A stretch of DNA of 64,000 nt from JAGRCP01 sp942490705 (GTDB taxonomy: Bacteria > Chloroflexota > Anaerolineae > Caldilineales > Caldilineaceae): positions 124,001 through 188,000 of the forward strand of contig CALNXY010000012.1 in NCBI GenBank assembly GCA_942490705.1, written 5' to 3'. Below the pieces are notes generated by a model that was not told where the DNA came from, made no database searches, and worked only from the letters and a program-made list of their open reading frames with translations. Each line of letters starts with the position of its first letter. Positions within the stretch are counted from its first letter, which is position 1. This document shows positions 36,170 through 44,357 of the stretch, one piece after another. The translations under genes were made by a program, and so were the position numbers.

Positions 36170-37381
36170 ATGCGTACACTGACCTATTGGCTGACCCTCT
36201 GCTTCATCTTCACGATCCCCTTTGAAAACGTCATTGTGACCTCAATAGGTTCTGTGACCCGTATGATTGGCGCCTTGGTCTTCTGTGCGTTTCTCGTGAC
36301 CCTCGCAATTACAAAGAAGATTCGTCTACCCAACACATATATCATGGTATTCTTCGCCTTTTGGCTTTGGGTCGCTATTGGCATATTGTGGAGCCGATAT
36401 CCAGCGCTAACCATGAATATGGTAGAGACCTACGCTCAGCTCCTGCTCATGACGGTCGTTATTTGGAACATTTTTCTGACGCGTAAGCAGATCCAGTTTT
36501 CTCTTTGGGCTTACTTACTGGGGTGCTACGTGGCCGTCTTCATGCTTCTTCGAAATTTCATGTCCGGGGCGGCATTTATTGAAGGGCTCACCATGGACCG
36601 CTTTGCCGGCGGGGGACAGGATCCAAATGATTTGGGCGTAATGTTGGCGATTGGCGTTGTGATCGCAGTCTGGCTTGGTAGCACCGCACGCTCTTCTCCC
36701 ATCTTGCGCTTGCTCACCTACGTCTATGTCCCACTCGGCATCTTTGCGATTCTACTAACGGCGAGTCGCACGGCGCTGATTGCGCTGGTTATCGGTGTTC
36801 TGATGAGTTTCTTGATTCTCTCGAAAGTTCGTTTGTCCACTCGCATCATCGTCTTTGCCGTAATCATACTTTCGGCAGTCTATGTGGTACGACTTGTCCC
36901 CGGCGCAACGTTTGAGCGGTTGGGCAAATTGGATGAATCCGTATCCGCGGGAGACTTTGAAGGTCGGGGTGCCATTTGGCAGGAAGGAATCGAGGTCTTC
37001 CTGGAACATCCACTTGCCGGCATTGGGGCTGGCGCATTCCCTGAGACAATCGAACTTCGCCGTCCGGCGCACAACGTTTGGATCGCTGTTGCTGCCGAGA
37101 TGGGGTTGGTCGGTCTCGCCCTCTATGGGGCAATGTATCTGCTCGTCATCATTGCGGCATTGAAGCATCCGAAACCCGAGATGTACTTGTGGCTTGGGAT
37201 TGTTGCGATGTGGTCAGTCGGTGCATTAACCCTAAATTGGGAATATCGAAAGCAAACCTGGACGCTCTTCGCATTGATTATCACCAGCGCGAGCACACTC
37301 CCAATGACGCTGCCCACTTCAGTTCGGGCAGTGTTGCCCCATTTTGATGCACGTACCTCTCCCATCACGCCGCCGGGCTAG
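36170..37381 (+). CDS. O-antigen polymerase/ligase-like membrane protein (Wzy/WaaL family)
   Basis: About 403 residues from ATG 36170 (a TTG at 36155 is an alternative; neither has a strong ribosome binding site). About ten membrane segments. The Wzy_C signature is GRGAIWQEGIEVFLEHPLAGIGAGAFPE..RRPAHNVWIAVAAEMGLVGLALYG, with the conserved Arg and His in the large outer loop. It would polymerise repeat units on the lipid carrier, or ligate glycan to an acceptor such as protein. The two roles cannot be separated by sequence, which matters here because many secreted proteins share the locus. It stands alone, divergent from the beta-helix gene and convergent with the GT4 pair; the 289-base gap upstream must hold its promoter. 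Confidence 0.9.
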   Translation: MRTLTYWLTLCFIFTIPFENVIVTSIGSVTRMIGALVFCAFLVTLAITKKIRLPNTYIMVFFAFWLWVAIGILWSRYPALTMNMVETYAQLLLMTVVIWNIFLTRKQIQFSLWAYLLGCYVAVFMLLRNFMSGAAFIEGLTMDRFAGGGQDPNDLGVMLAIGVVIAVWLGSTARSSPILRLLTYVYVPLGIFAILLTASRTALIALVIGVLMSFLILSKVRLSTRIIVFAVIILSAVYVVRLVPGATFERLGKLDESVSAGDFEGRGAIWQEGIEVFLEHPLAGIGAGAFPETIELRRPAHNVWIAVAAEMGLVGLALYGAMYLLVIIAALKHPKPEMYLWLGIVAMWSVGALTLNWEYRKQTWTLFALIITSASTLPMTLPTSVRAVLPHFDARTSPITPPG

Positions 37382-37403
37382 GTTCCGCTGACAGTTGGTC
37401 GGA

Positions 37404-37469
37404 ACGCCCCCGGCACGGGCGACAGAATGTCCGATTAGCAGACAGGTCGTCGCCCGTGCCGGGGACGTT
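37404..37469. repeat. Imperfect inverted repeat of the CCCCGGCAC family
   Basis: A 16-bp perfect stem (37408-37423 with 37449-37464, CCCCGGCACGGGCGAC) extended by four more pairs after one mismatch, loop 25 bases. It shares its outer core with the element at 9656-9720. It lies between convergent genes, so it could also help termination. Confidence 0.65.
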
Positions 37470-37643
37470 GAAGGCGTAGCGCCGACCTCAGCTGTTCAGT
37501 GCGCTGAGCCTGTTGAAGCCACCTAAACTCCGCTCTAGTGGTCTCCGTCTATGCGGCTGGATACCAGCACCATCTTTTACTCGTCAACTGAAACCCCTTA
37601 ACCGTTTGTCTCGCCATCGAATTCGCTGGAACGAGCCTAAAGC

Positions 37644-38810
37644 CTATCCAATTGTGGGCGCCAGCATCAGTACTGCGGCCTCTTCGGTGACCTGTTCTGC
37701 ACTAAAATCAAGGCGCCGTTCGTAATTGGCCGCGCTCATGCGCATTACTTCATCTGGATTATCCGCCCAAAAAGCCATCGCTTTGGCCAATTCCTGGACA
37801 TTCTGTGGTTCAATCAATAGGCCGTTTTCGCCGCCAGTGATTAACTCAGGGATCGCACGTAGCTCACTGCTAATCACAGGGATGCCGACCTGCATGGCCT
37901 CAATGATAATGCCTGGATGCCCCTCGGAGCTATGGTAAGTTGGCAAGACAAGCCCTTCATACGTGCGCATGGTTGGCAAGACTTCCTCGACATCCAATGC
38001 CCCGAGATAGCGCGCACCCGGCGTCTGTTCAAGCGCGCTCCGGAACTCCGTTTCAATATCACCGAAAATGGGTCCATAGAAGTCGCACGTAATACCGGTA
38101 TACCCTTGTTCGTGCAGCGAACGCAGCGCCTCCAAGATTAGGAATACACCCTTTAGGCGATTGATCTGGGAGATGAAGACGAGCCGTGCTTGTCTCGCTT
38201 GTGGAGCCAAATCGGCCGGTGGCAACGACGCTTCCGGTCGACAATTGGGCACATAGTAGACCTTGCGATAGCCTAGTTCCTGCAATTCATGCTGGAGCAA
38301 CTGCGTCTCTGCGAAAATACCGGTAAAGCTATTCATCACCGAAAGTGCGTAGCGTCGAAGCGGGGCATTGGCTTCGGTCAGCCCCATAGCCAGATTTCCG
38401 GCAATGGTCTTCAGGTAGATCGGCTTCCTGTGCATTCTTGCAATCGAGGTCAAGACAGGGCCAACTGCCAGCGCAAGCTCACGGTTTGCGTAAAAGAGCA
38501 CCGCGTCCGCATGCCCAATCTTGCTGCGAAATTCGGCAATAATTCTGTAGGCGCGGTTGAGCGTCTCATTGTTGATCAAATGGGTCTTATAGCCATAGTA
38601 ATTCGGCGGCGGCGCCGTGTCGATAACCTCAATTTTCAGGTTTGGTAAGGCTGCAAGCCCCTCTAACGTAACTTGGAAGAGCGAAACAGCGCCGCCGAGT
38701 GTTCCCCCGACAGGGCCCAGGCAGAGAATGGTGCGGGGTGCTCCCAAAGCGGCCGGGTCATTCTGTGCGCTCGGCTGTTCAGCATAGTCGGATGCATAGG
38801 TACTGGTCAT
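37644..38810 (-). CDS. Glycosyltransferase family 4/1
   Basis: About 388 residues from ATG 38810. This start overlaps the stop of the upstream GT gene by ATGA, so it is preferred to the longer frame from 38912. GT-B fold: ILCLGPVGGTLGGAVSLFQVTLEGL, an N-terminal acceptor half, VFISQINRLKGVFLILEALRSL, and the donor-site SSEGHPGIIIEAMQVGIPVISSELRAIPELITGGENGLLIEP (E-x7-E type). It adds one sugar to the lipid-linked repeat unit on the cytoplasmic side; the sugar is not predictable. Confidence 0.9.
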   Translation of the reverse strand: MTSTYASDYAEQPSAQNDPAALGAPRTILCLGPVGGTLGGAVSLFQVTLEGLAALPNLKIEVIDTAPPPNYYGYKTHLINNETLNRAYRIIAEFRSKIGHADAVLFYANRELALAVGPVLTSIARMHRKPIYLKTIAGNLAMGLTEANAPLRRYALSVMNSFTGIFAETQLLQHELQELGYRKVYYVPNCRPEASLPPADLAPQARQARLVFISQINRLKGVFLILEALRSLHEQGYTGITCDFYGPIFGDIETEFRSALEQTPGARYLGALDVEEVLPTMRTYEGLVLPTYHSSEGHPGIIIEAMQVGIPVISSELRAIPELITGGENGLLIEPQNVQELAKAMAFWADNPDEVMRMSAANYERRLDFSAEQVTEEAAVLMLAPTIG

Positions 38811-39955
38811 AACGCGCTTGCTCCAAAGACGGTCTCTGCCGGCTGTGCAGTCTGCGGCAGCAAGAGAGCCAAGTATTGGTCGATGACGAAATCCATCGTA
38901 TAAGGTTGCCAACTCTCAGGCGTTGGCTGTGGTACATTTCCATCCAGGGCCGCAAGGATATTCTCGGCCAACTTCGTCGGATTGCCCACGGGTGTCAAGC
39001 GACCATACCGACCGCCGGCCAATATTTCATAGGGACCGCTGGGGCAATCGGTTGCGACGATGGGCAGATCGCAGTATAACGCCTCGACCATCACTGTGGG
39101 CAATCCTTCAAAAATTGAAGACAGGACAAAAAGATCTGCATTTGCCATATAGGCATAAGGATTGTCGACGAAGCCGGTAAGGCTGACATCTTCGGTCAAG
39201 TTGAGTGACTGAATTTGCTGTTCCAGACGAGGGCGTTCTTCGCCCTCGCCGAGAATGATCAGTTTTGCCTGTCGGTTGGCGCGCACCTGGGCAAATGCTT
39301 CGATCAAATCGCTGAATTGCTTCTGCGCCATGAGCCGGCCCACTGCCAGCATCACGGGAACGCGTGTTTCACCCGCAAACCACGGATGCTGGAATGGAGC
39401 GCGCCGTTTTTCCGCCAGTTCGGGCGTAATCACGGGATTATAGATAACGTCGATCTTTGCAGGTGCTATGCCGCTGGCTTCGGTCAGGCTCTCTGCCACG
39501 CCATTTGATACGGCGATAATGTGGTCCGCTTGCGGGAAGAGCAACCGGGCAAATTGCGGTTCAAGACGAGCACGCCAATTGTTGCTGTTTTGCGCATACG
39601 CAGTGATGTGGGCATGCTGTGAGACGGCAATTCGTGTCGGCGCCCCCGAGATTTTCTGGGCCATGACGGCAACAAAATTGGCGTGAATCGCAGACAGAAG
39701 AACGGTCGGCTGGACCTTTTTTAGGTACCCAGCCAACGGCTTGATGCTCGCAAAAACTCTTGGTGCATTCAGATCCACAATCGTGATATCAGGTGACACT
39801 TGTTCTAAGAAGGCGCCTTTGGCAGAAGCTACCACAACGTCAATGGCATATCCGCGAGCCGCCATTCCGTTGGCGAGATTTAATAATACGCGCTCCGCGC
39901 CTGCTCCATCCAGATTTGGCAGAAAAAAAGCGAGATCGGTTTTCGATGAGTCCAT
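38807..39955 (-). CDS. Glycosyltransferase family 4
   Basis: 382 residues from ATG 39955. FFLPNLDGAGAERVLLNLANGMAARGY, SAIHANFVAVMA, HIIAVSNGVAESLTE, VMLAVGRLMAQKQFSDLIEAFAQV, LIILGEGEERPRLE, LSSIFEGLPTVMVEALYCDLPIVATDCPSGPYEIL: a complete GT4 retaining transferase, similar to GalNAc/GlcNAc-type transferases of polysaccharide loci. It is coupled to the following GT by a 4-base overlap. Probably one of at least five sugar-adding enzymes for the repeat unit. Confidence 0.93.
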   Translation of the reverse strand: MDSSKTDLAFFLPNLDGAGAERVLLNLANGMAARGYAIDVVVASAKGAFLEQVSPDITIVDLNAPRVFASIKPLAGYLKKVQPTVLLSAIHANFVAVMAQKISGAPTRIAVSQHAHITAYAQNSNNWRARLEPQFARLLFPQADHIIAVSNGVAESLTEASGIAPAKIDVIYNPVITPELAEKRRAPFQHPWFAGETRVPVMLAVGRLMAQKQFSDLIEAFAQVRANRQAKLIILGEGEERPRLEQQIQSLNLTEDVSLTGFVDNPYAYMANADLFVLSSIFEGLPTVMVEALYCDLPIVATDCPSGPYEILAGGRYGRLTPVGNPTKLAENILAALDGNVPQPTPESWQPYTMDFVIDQYLALLLPQTAQPAETVFGASAL

Positions 39956-40061
39956 TACTCTTTAGGTTCCGGTAAAAGCTGAGCGAGCAAGAGCGAAAAA
40001 TGACAGACGACGATTAGTCGTTCACAATTCGGTAGACCAATACGTGAAGGAGTGGACAAAG

Positions 40062-40538
40062 CTAAACGCCGTCGAAGCAACTTTGCAAGCAATCGTGTCT
40101 ATCGTCCAAGTAACACCTGTTGGAACGAATTTGGCCTGGCGAATTTGCTCTGAGTCCGTGCTGGACGATCAGTTGCGTCCGCACTTCACGAACGCTCAAA
40201 CGAGTATAGAGCCTTCGAATTTGAAAGGTAGCATCTTTCTGACTCTGACTCTTCAGGATCTGTTTCAGATCTTCAATCAAGATTGGCAATCGTTCTTCGG
40301 TCCATTTGCGACCGGGATTATTCGATCTGTCGGCGAACTCGAGGCCGCTTTCCAGTTGCTGACGCCCTTTGTGCATCATTTTTGGATCCCAGCCCAGTTC
40401 CCGTGTGCAATAGCTCAGTCCGCCATAACGTAGACTTTCGACGATGCCTGCTATGAACTTCCAGCGTGCGCTGCCTGTCAGGTTCTTGGCCGCATCTTGA
40501 TACGTTATCTTCAACGCATCGCTCAATTTGATCGGCAT
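40062..40538 (-). pseudogene. Transposase N-terminal remnant (ISAzo13-like)
   Basis: 158 residues: KITYQDAAKNLTGSARWKFIAGIV, YGGLSYCTRELGWDPKMMHKGRQQLESG, GRKWTEERLPILIEDLKQILKSQSQKDATFQ, RRLYTRLSVREVRTQLIVQHGL. The GRK..EERLP..L.DI and TRLYTRLSxxEVRxQLI blocks are typical of the N-terminal part of this transposase group. The catalytic DDE part is absent, and the last 30 residues no longer fit the family, so it is a dead fragment. No terminal inverted repeats were found. It marks past insertion between the glycosyltransferase genes. Confidence 0.7.
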
Positions 40539-40632
40539 CTTACCCCTCTTGGATTCGAGTCTCTATTCTGGCGCCAAGTATGAGGGATTCAAAATACCGG
40601 AACAGCCTCACTTCTCGGATCGGTGACGCCAC

Positions 40633-41778
40633 TCAATCGAGAATAGCGGACAATTCTTCTTCTGGGATTTCGAGTACAGTTGCGACGTTGGCAATACGTT
40701 GTGGCGACGGCAGACCCTCAGTTGCCAAGCGCAGGAGTGCCTCTTCTCGGTCCATTGCGCCAGCTCGCACCATGTTGCTGAAATAGGCATCAAGATAGTT
40801 AACGCCCGTCATCTTTGCAAACATGGCGTTTTTTACCTCTGCAAAGTCACAATCAGCTCTCCAAGCAGAATTTGAATAATCGGGTAGTCTCCATCCCATT
40901 TCATCAAGGGCTGACTGTGCTGCGTCAGCGTCCCACTCCGCTATGAAGAAGTAATCTACGGCTTGGATATTTCGGTACCGAAGCTTAAGGTAAGGAGTAT
41001 GCGGATTAACAAACAGGATGGAAGCCTGGACACCGATGGGCAGGTAACGCCACAAGCGGCGAGATTGTAGTAGTGCGCTGACGCCTCGCCAGCTCGTCGC
41101 CAACATGTTCCGAAACTGATCGCGTAGCGAGTCAAGTCGATTGGATCGTGCGGAACTGGGCGGAGCTGCTGCAGAGAGCTGAAAAGTTTCATACTTGCTG
41201 CCGCCGTAAACAATCGTCGGAATCTGTTGCTGGTTTGCAACCCGAAATGTCTCACGGCTGAGCATTTTGCAGGGTGCACAGGCCAAGTTGGCCAGCACAG
41301 GTGTCGATTCTTCGGCCCAAAGCCTAACAAGCTCTTGAGCAGTGCGTCTATGCTCCTCCTGGGAGATTTCTAACTCAACCAGATCTACGTCAAGGTAGCG
41401 GACCATGCGATGAACATTCTCATTAATGACATTCGGCGTAAAGGGTGTGCGATAATAGGCGGCTAGACAACGCAACCCATGTTTTTGGGTGAGCAAGTAG
41501 AGCAAGTAGGAACTATCGCGTCCTCCACTAATACCGACCAAACAGTCATACGGGTGCCCCATACCTCTGTTTCGAATCCCTGTAATTATCTGCTCAACCT
41601 CAGCATTGCTGTCACTCAGCTCTCGCAGCTTCTCTACGTCCCGAGTATGTCTCTCTTCGCTACAGAGAGCGCACAAGCCTTCCTCATTGAACTTTATGGA
41701 CGATTGGCCACTTTGTGGCATGACGCATGCACTGCAGCGCAAAATCCCCCTATCAAGCGATGATTCAACCATACCCAT
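40633..41778 (-). CDS. N-acetyl sugar amidotransferase (WbpG/PseA/WbuX type)
   Basis: 381 residues; ATG 41778 has a near-perfect GGAGGTG 7 bases upstream. A zinc-ribbon start (Cys15-x2-Cys18, Cys36-x2-Cys39: CSACVMP..GLCALC), then a PP-loop ATP site ISGGRDSSYLLYLL (84-97), LACAPCKMLSRE, and the family end SNSAWRADCDFAEVKNAMFAKMTG..NMVRAGAMDREEAL. These enzymes turn an N-acetyl group on a nucleotide sugar into an acetamidino group, using ammonia from HisH/HisF-like partners. Those partners are not in this window. With the FucNAc pathway upstream, the product might be an L-FucNAc amidine (FucNAm), as proposed for wbuX-containing O-antigen clusters. Such enzymes also act on bacillosamine-, pseudaminic- or legionaminic-type sugars, so the substrate is inference. 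Confidence 0.88.
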   Translation of the reverse strand: MGMVESSLDRGILRCSACVMPQSGQSSIKFNEEGLCALCSEERHTRDVEKLRELSDSNAEVEQIITGIRNRGMGHPYDCLVGISGGRDSSYLLYLLTQKHGLRCLAAYYRTPFTPNVINENVHRMVRYLDVDLVELEISQEEHRRTAQELVRLWAEESTPVLANLACAPCKMLSRETFRVANQQQIPTIVYGGSKYETFQLSAAAPPSSARSNRLDSLRDQFRNMLATSWRGVSALLQSRRLWRYLPIGVQASILFVNPHTPYLKLRYRNIQAVDYFFIAEWDADAAQSALDEMGWRLPDYSNSAWRADCDFAEVKNAMFAKMTGVNYLDAYFSNMVRAGAMDREEALLRLATEGLPSPQRIANVATVLEIPEEELSAILD

Positions 41779-42011
41779 TCTTATTCACCTCCGTGCATAG
41801 TGTCCTGTGCAACATGAAAGAAAAACGGATTTCAAGATCGTTAGTTTCCGATGAAAGTTGAACAATGGAAAGGCGAATATGACAGACGGCGAATGACAGT
41901 GCAGTCTTTTCAGGGATACAGGCCAACTAGCTGATTGACGATGAAATGCGTCTCAGTTGGTCAGATGCCGAATTTCGGCTCGAATCGCTCCAAGAGGCGG
42001 CTGAGCGGCAT

Positions 42012-43013
42012 CTACCGGATTACGCTGCGCTTCGCACGCCAGGCAAAGTCAAACATCGGTTTGGGCATGGCCGTCCAAAGACGCCACCAGCGCCAACGGT
42101 TGCGAAAGCGAGTCGTCCCGCTGCATTCTGCTAGCGTGGCACGCGCTAACTCAAGGTTTCCGGCTTTGGCGCATTCGAATGCCGTAAGGATTTGGTACAT
42201 GTAGACATATTCGCGCAAATCATCCACTTGATCGGCGGCGACAAGTCCTTGCGCCAGTGCATCGGCCGCGGTCTGGGCCATGACGAGATTGTCATTGCAG
42301 TGATTCTGCTGCATGGCGCGATTTGATGCGGCTTGATCGTAGATCGCTAGACTTCTGTTGCAATACGCGATTGGATAGCGCAGGGCAATGCGGAGCCACA
42401 TATCCAGGTCTTCGCCCAGCCGAATCCCAACGGGAAAGCCGCCGACTTGCGCAAAAACCTGCTTGGGCACTGCCACTGCCGACGACCAGATGAGGGCGTC
42501 ATCAAAGGCCGCCCGATAGTAGTTGTCGATAATGCCGCTCCAGGGCGCAGGCGGCACCTGACTTAACTTGAGCTGGGCAATGCCCCCATTCGGCAGGTGA
42601 CGTTCGTAAGCCGTTGCATAGAGTCCAGCTTCGGGAAAACGCTCACGTAGGTCCCAGATCGCCTCCAGAAAGCCCGGCTTCCACTCATCATCGGCATCCA
42701 GAAAGGCGATGAGTTCACTTTGGGACTCTTCGATCGCGCGGTTGCGTGCTGCTGAAACGCCGGCATTAGCCTGGCGGATTAGCCGCACGCGCGGGTCATC
42801 AATTTGTGCAACGATTTCGGCGCCGCCGTCAGTCGAGCCGTCATCGACGACGAGAATTTCGAACTGCTGAAACGTCTGGTCGAAAACAGATTGAAGCGTT
42901 CGCGCAATTTCACTGCACTTGTTGTAGAGCGGAATCGCCACCGAGATAACTGCCGGCTGAGCCGCCGTTGCCCGCGCCGCCGATTCTGCTGTCAAGCGTG
43001 AATCAATTGGCAT
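42012..43013 (-). CDS. Glycosyltransferase family 2
   Basis: About 333 residues from ATG 43013, overlapping the upstream GT2 by 11 bases. GT-A fold: ISVAIPLYNKCSEIARTLQSVFDQTFQQFEILVVDDGSTDGG, AGVSAARNRAIEES, IAFLDADDEWKPGFLEAI (metal-binding DxD region), RLGEDLDMWLRIALRYPIAY. An inverting transferase acting at the inner membrane face. The longer frame from 43169 runs over the upstream gene and has no signal of its own. Confidence 0.92.
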   Translation of the reverse strand: MPIDSRLTAESAARATAAQPAVISVAIPLYNKCSEIARTLQSVFDQTFQQFEILVVDDGSTDGGAEIVAQIDDPRVRLIRQANAGVSAARNRAIEESQSELIAFLDADDEWKPGFLEAIWDLRERFPEAGLYATAYERHLPNGGIAQLKLSQVPPAPWSGIIDNYYRAAFDDALIWSSAVAVPKQVFAQVGGFPVGIRLGEDLDMWLRIALRYPIAYCNRSLAIYDQAASNRAMQQNHCNDNLVMAQTAADALAQGLVAADQVDDLREYVYMYQILTAFECAKAGNLELARATLAECSGTTRFRNRWRWWRLWTAMPKPMFDFAWRAKRSVIR

Positions 43014-43929
43014 TTTCCACCCAGAATTCAGGCTTCTGCGCCTTGCGCTGGGCGCTGTAGATCTGGGCCATGGTGATAAAATCCTGCACCATGAAGCCGG
43101 GATGAGCCGCGTGAATCTTGCCAAATTCTGTGTAGACGCGGCGTTTTTCCGCTGCCGAAAGCGGCGCATTGCGAATTGCCTGCAATTTCAAGAAAAAATG
43201 ATGCCAGGTCTTGAAGTAGATGCCGCTCTTTTTGTTTGGATCAAACCATTGCGCGCGGCTGCGAAAGTCGGGATTGGCTACAACAGAGGCTTTTTCATGG
43301 AAGCGCCGATAAAAGAGCGTCTCCGGCACCTCAAAGAACTTGCCGGCCAGCAGAAGCTGCCAGAGCAGCACTTCGTCCGAGCCGACAAAATTGCCGATCA
43401 GATCCGTCTGACGCAACACGTCCGTGCGCATCAAGCCAAAGATTGGGTGGCAGAGACCAGGCAGGAAGCCCTGAATCCGTTCCGCCGCGTCATCTTGACG
43501 CAAGTCCATCTGATCGTCGTGGGCGCGGATAATTTCGCCCTCCTCGTCGATGATAACAGATTTGGGGTAGGCGATTGTCACGTCCGGCTCGCGATCCAAT
43601 ACCGCGACGCACTCTTCCAGGTAGGTTGGCCCGATCAGATCGTCATGGCCGTGCCAGCGGAAGTATTCGCCTCTTGCCAGTTCAAAAACGCGATTGTAGT
43701 TCCAGGTGGCGCCGCGGTTCGTTTCACTGGTGTAGACGCGAATGCGCGCGTCACGCGCGGCATATTCCTGACATAGAGAAACCGTTTCGTCAGTTGAGCC
43801 GTTATCAGAGATGACAATCTCGAAATCGGTATAGGTTTGGGCGCGGATTGAATCCAGCGCTTCGGCCATAAAGTCGACGCCGTTGTAGACCGGCATACCG
43901 ATTGTCACCTTGGGTTGTTCTGATTTCAT
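43003..43929 (-). CDS. Glycosyltransferase family 2
   Basis: About 308 residues from ATG 43929 (AGAGG 10 bases upstream). VTIGMPVYNGVDFMAEALDSIRAQTYTDFEIVISDNGSTDETV, NRGATWNYNRVFELARGEYFRWHGHDDLIGPTYLEE, TIAYPKSVIIDEEGEI: complete GT-A domain with HDD as the DxD-type metal site. First gene of the minus-strand glycosyltransferase series and divergent from the InlB-repeat genes. Donor and acceptor unknown. Confidence 0.92.
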   Translation of the reverse strand: MKSEQPKVTIGMPVYNGVDFMAEALDSIRAQTYTDFEIVISDNGSTDETVSLCQEYAARDARIRVYTSETNRGATWNYNRVFELARGEYFRWHGHDDLIGPTYLEECVAVLDREPDVTIAYPKSVIIDEEGEIIRAHDDQMDLRQDDAAERIQGFLPGLCHPIFGLMRTDVLRQTDLIGNFVGSDEVLLWQLLLAGKFFEVPETLFYRRFHEKASVVANPDFRSRAQWFDPNKKSGIYFKTWHHFFLKLQAIRNAPLSAAEKRRVYTEFGKIHAAHPGFMVQDFITMAQIYSAQRKAQKPEFWVENAN

Positions 43930-44357
43930 AAATCTACTGCCTCTTCCCCGGGGCAAACGAGCCTGCGTGGCTGATTAGAAGGTGTCTAGCTTCTAAATCG
44001 AAAGTAAGCTTAAAATCCTTCGACAACTGACTTGGCTGGGCCGCAACACGTCATGCTTGCCCTCAAGATCCGTTGTTGTACGATGCCTGGCTCGGGCTAC
44101 GCAATAAGGATGCATTGATTGGCAATTTCTCTACGAACTTGCCACGTTTGGCGGGCGCTGTTCAGGTCGATGTACTCCGGTTTGCTTGAAGGTCGCTTTT
44201 TGCCCGCGCGCGTAATTGCCGCGCGGCAGGCGTTGGCTTGATAATTGAAGTGGATGTAGCTGTAGGAAGGAACGCACGACCATCCACGATATATGAGAAG
44301 ATAATCCGCACAATTCGCTCCCAGATGTCTGTTGCTATCGATGAGGGTAAGGGCTTT
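43930..44357. other. Divergent intergenic region
   Basis: Between the GT2 gene (minus) and the first of three InlB-repeat genes (plus). Frames on the minus strand across 44097-44627 run antisense into the secreted protein gene and look like shadows. A short inverted repeat, TTAGAAG..CTTCTAA, lies near 43976. No gene is supported; promoters for both directions are expected. Confidence 0.4.

Noticed and set aside
36170..37381. The multi-span protein as an exosortase for the LPIV tails
   Set aside because: Its conserved loop fits the Wzy/WaaL ligase signature, and no Cys/Arg/His exosortase pattern is seen. A glycan ligase role on proteins remains possible but unproven.
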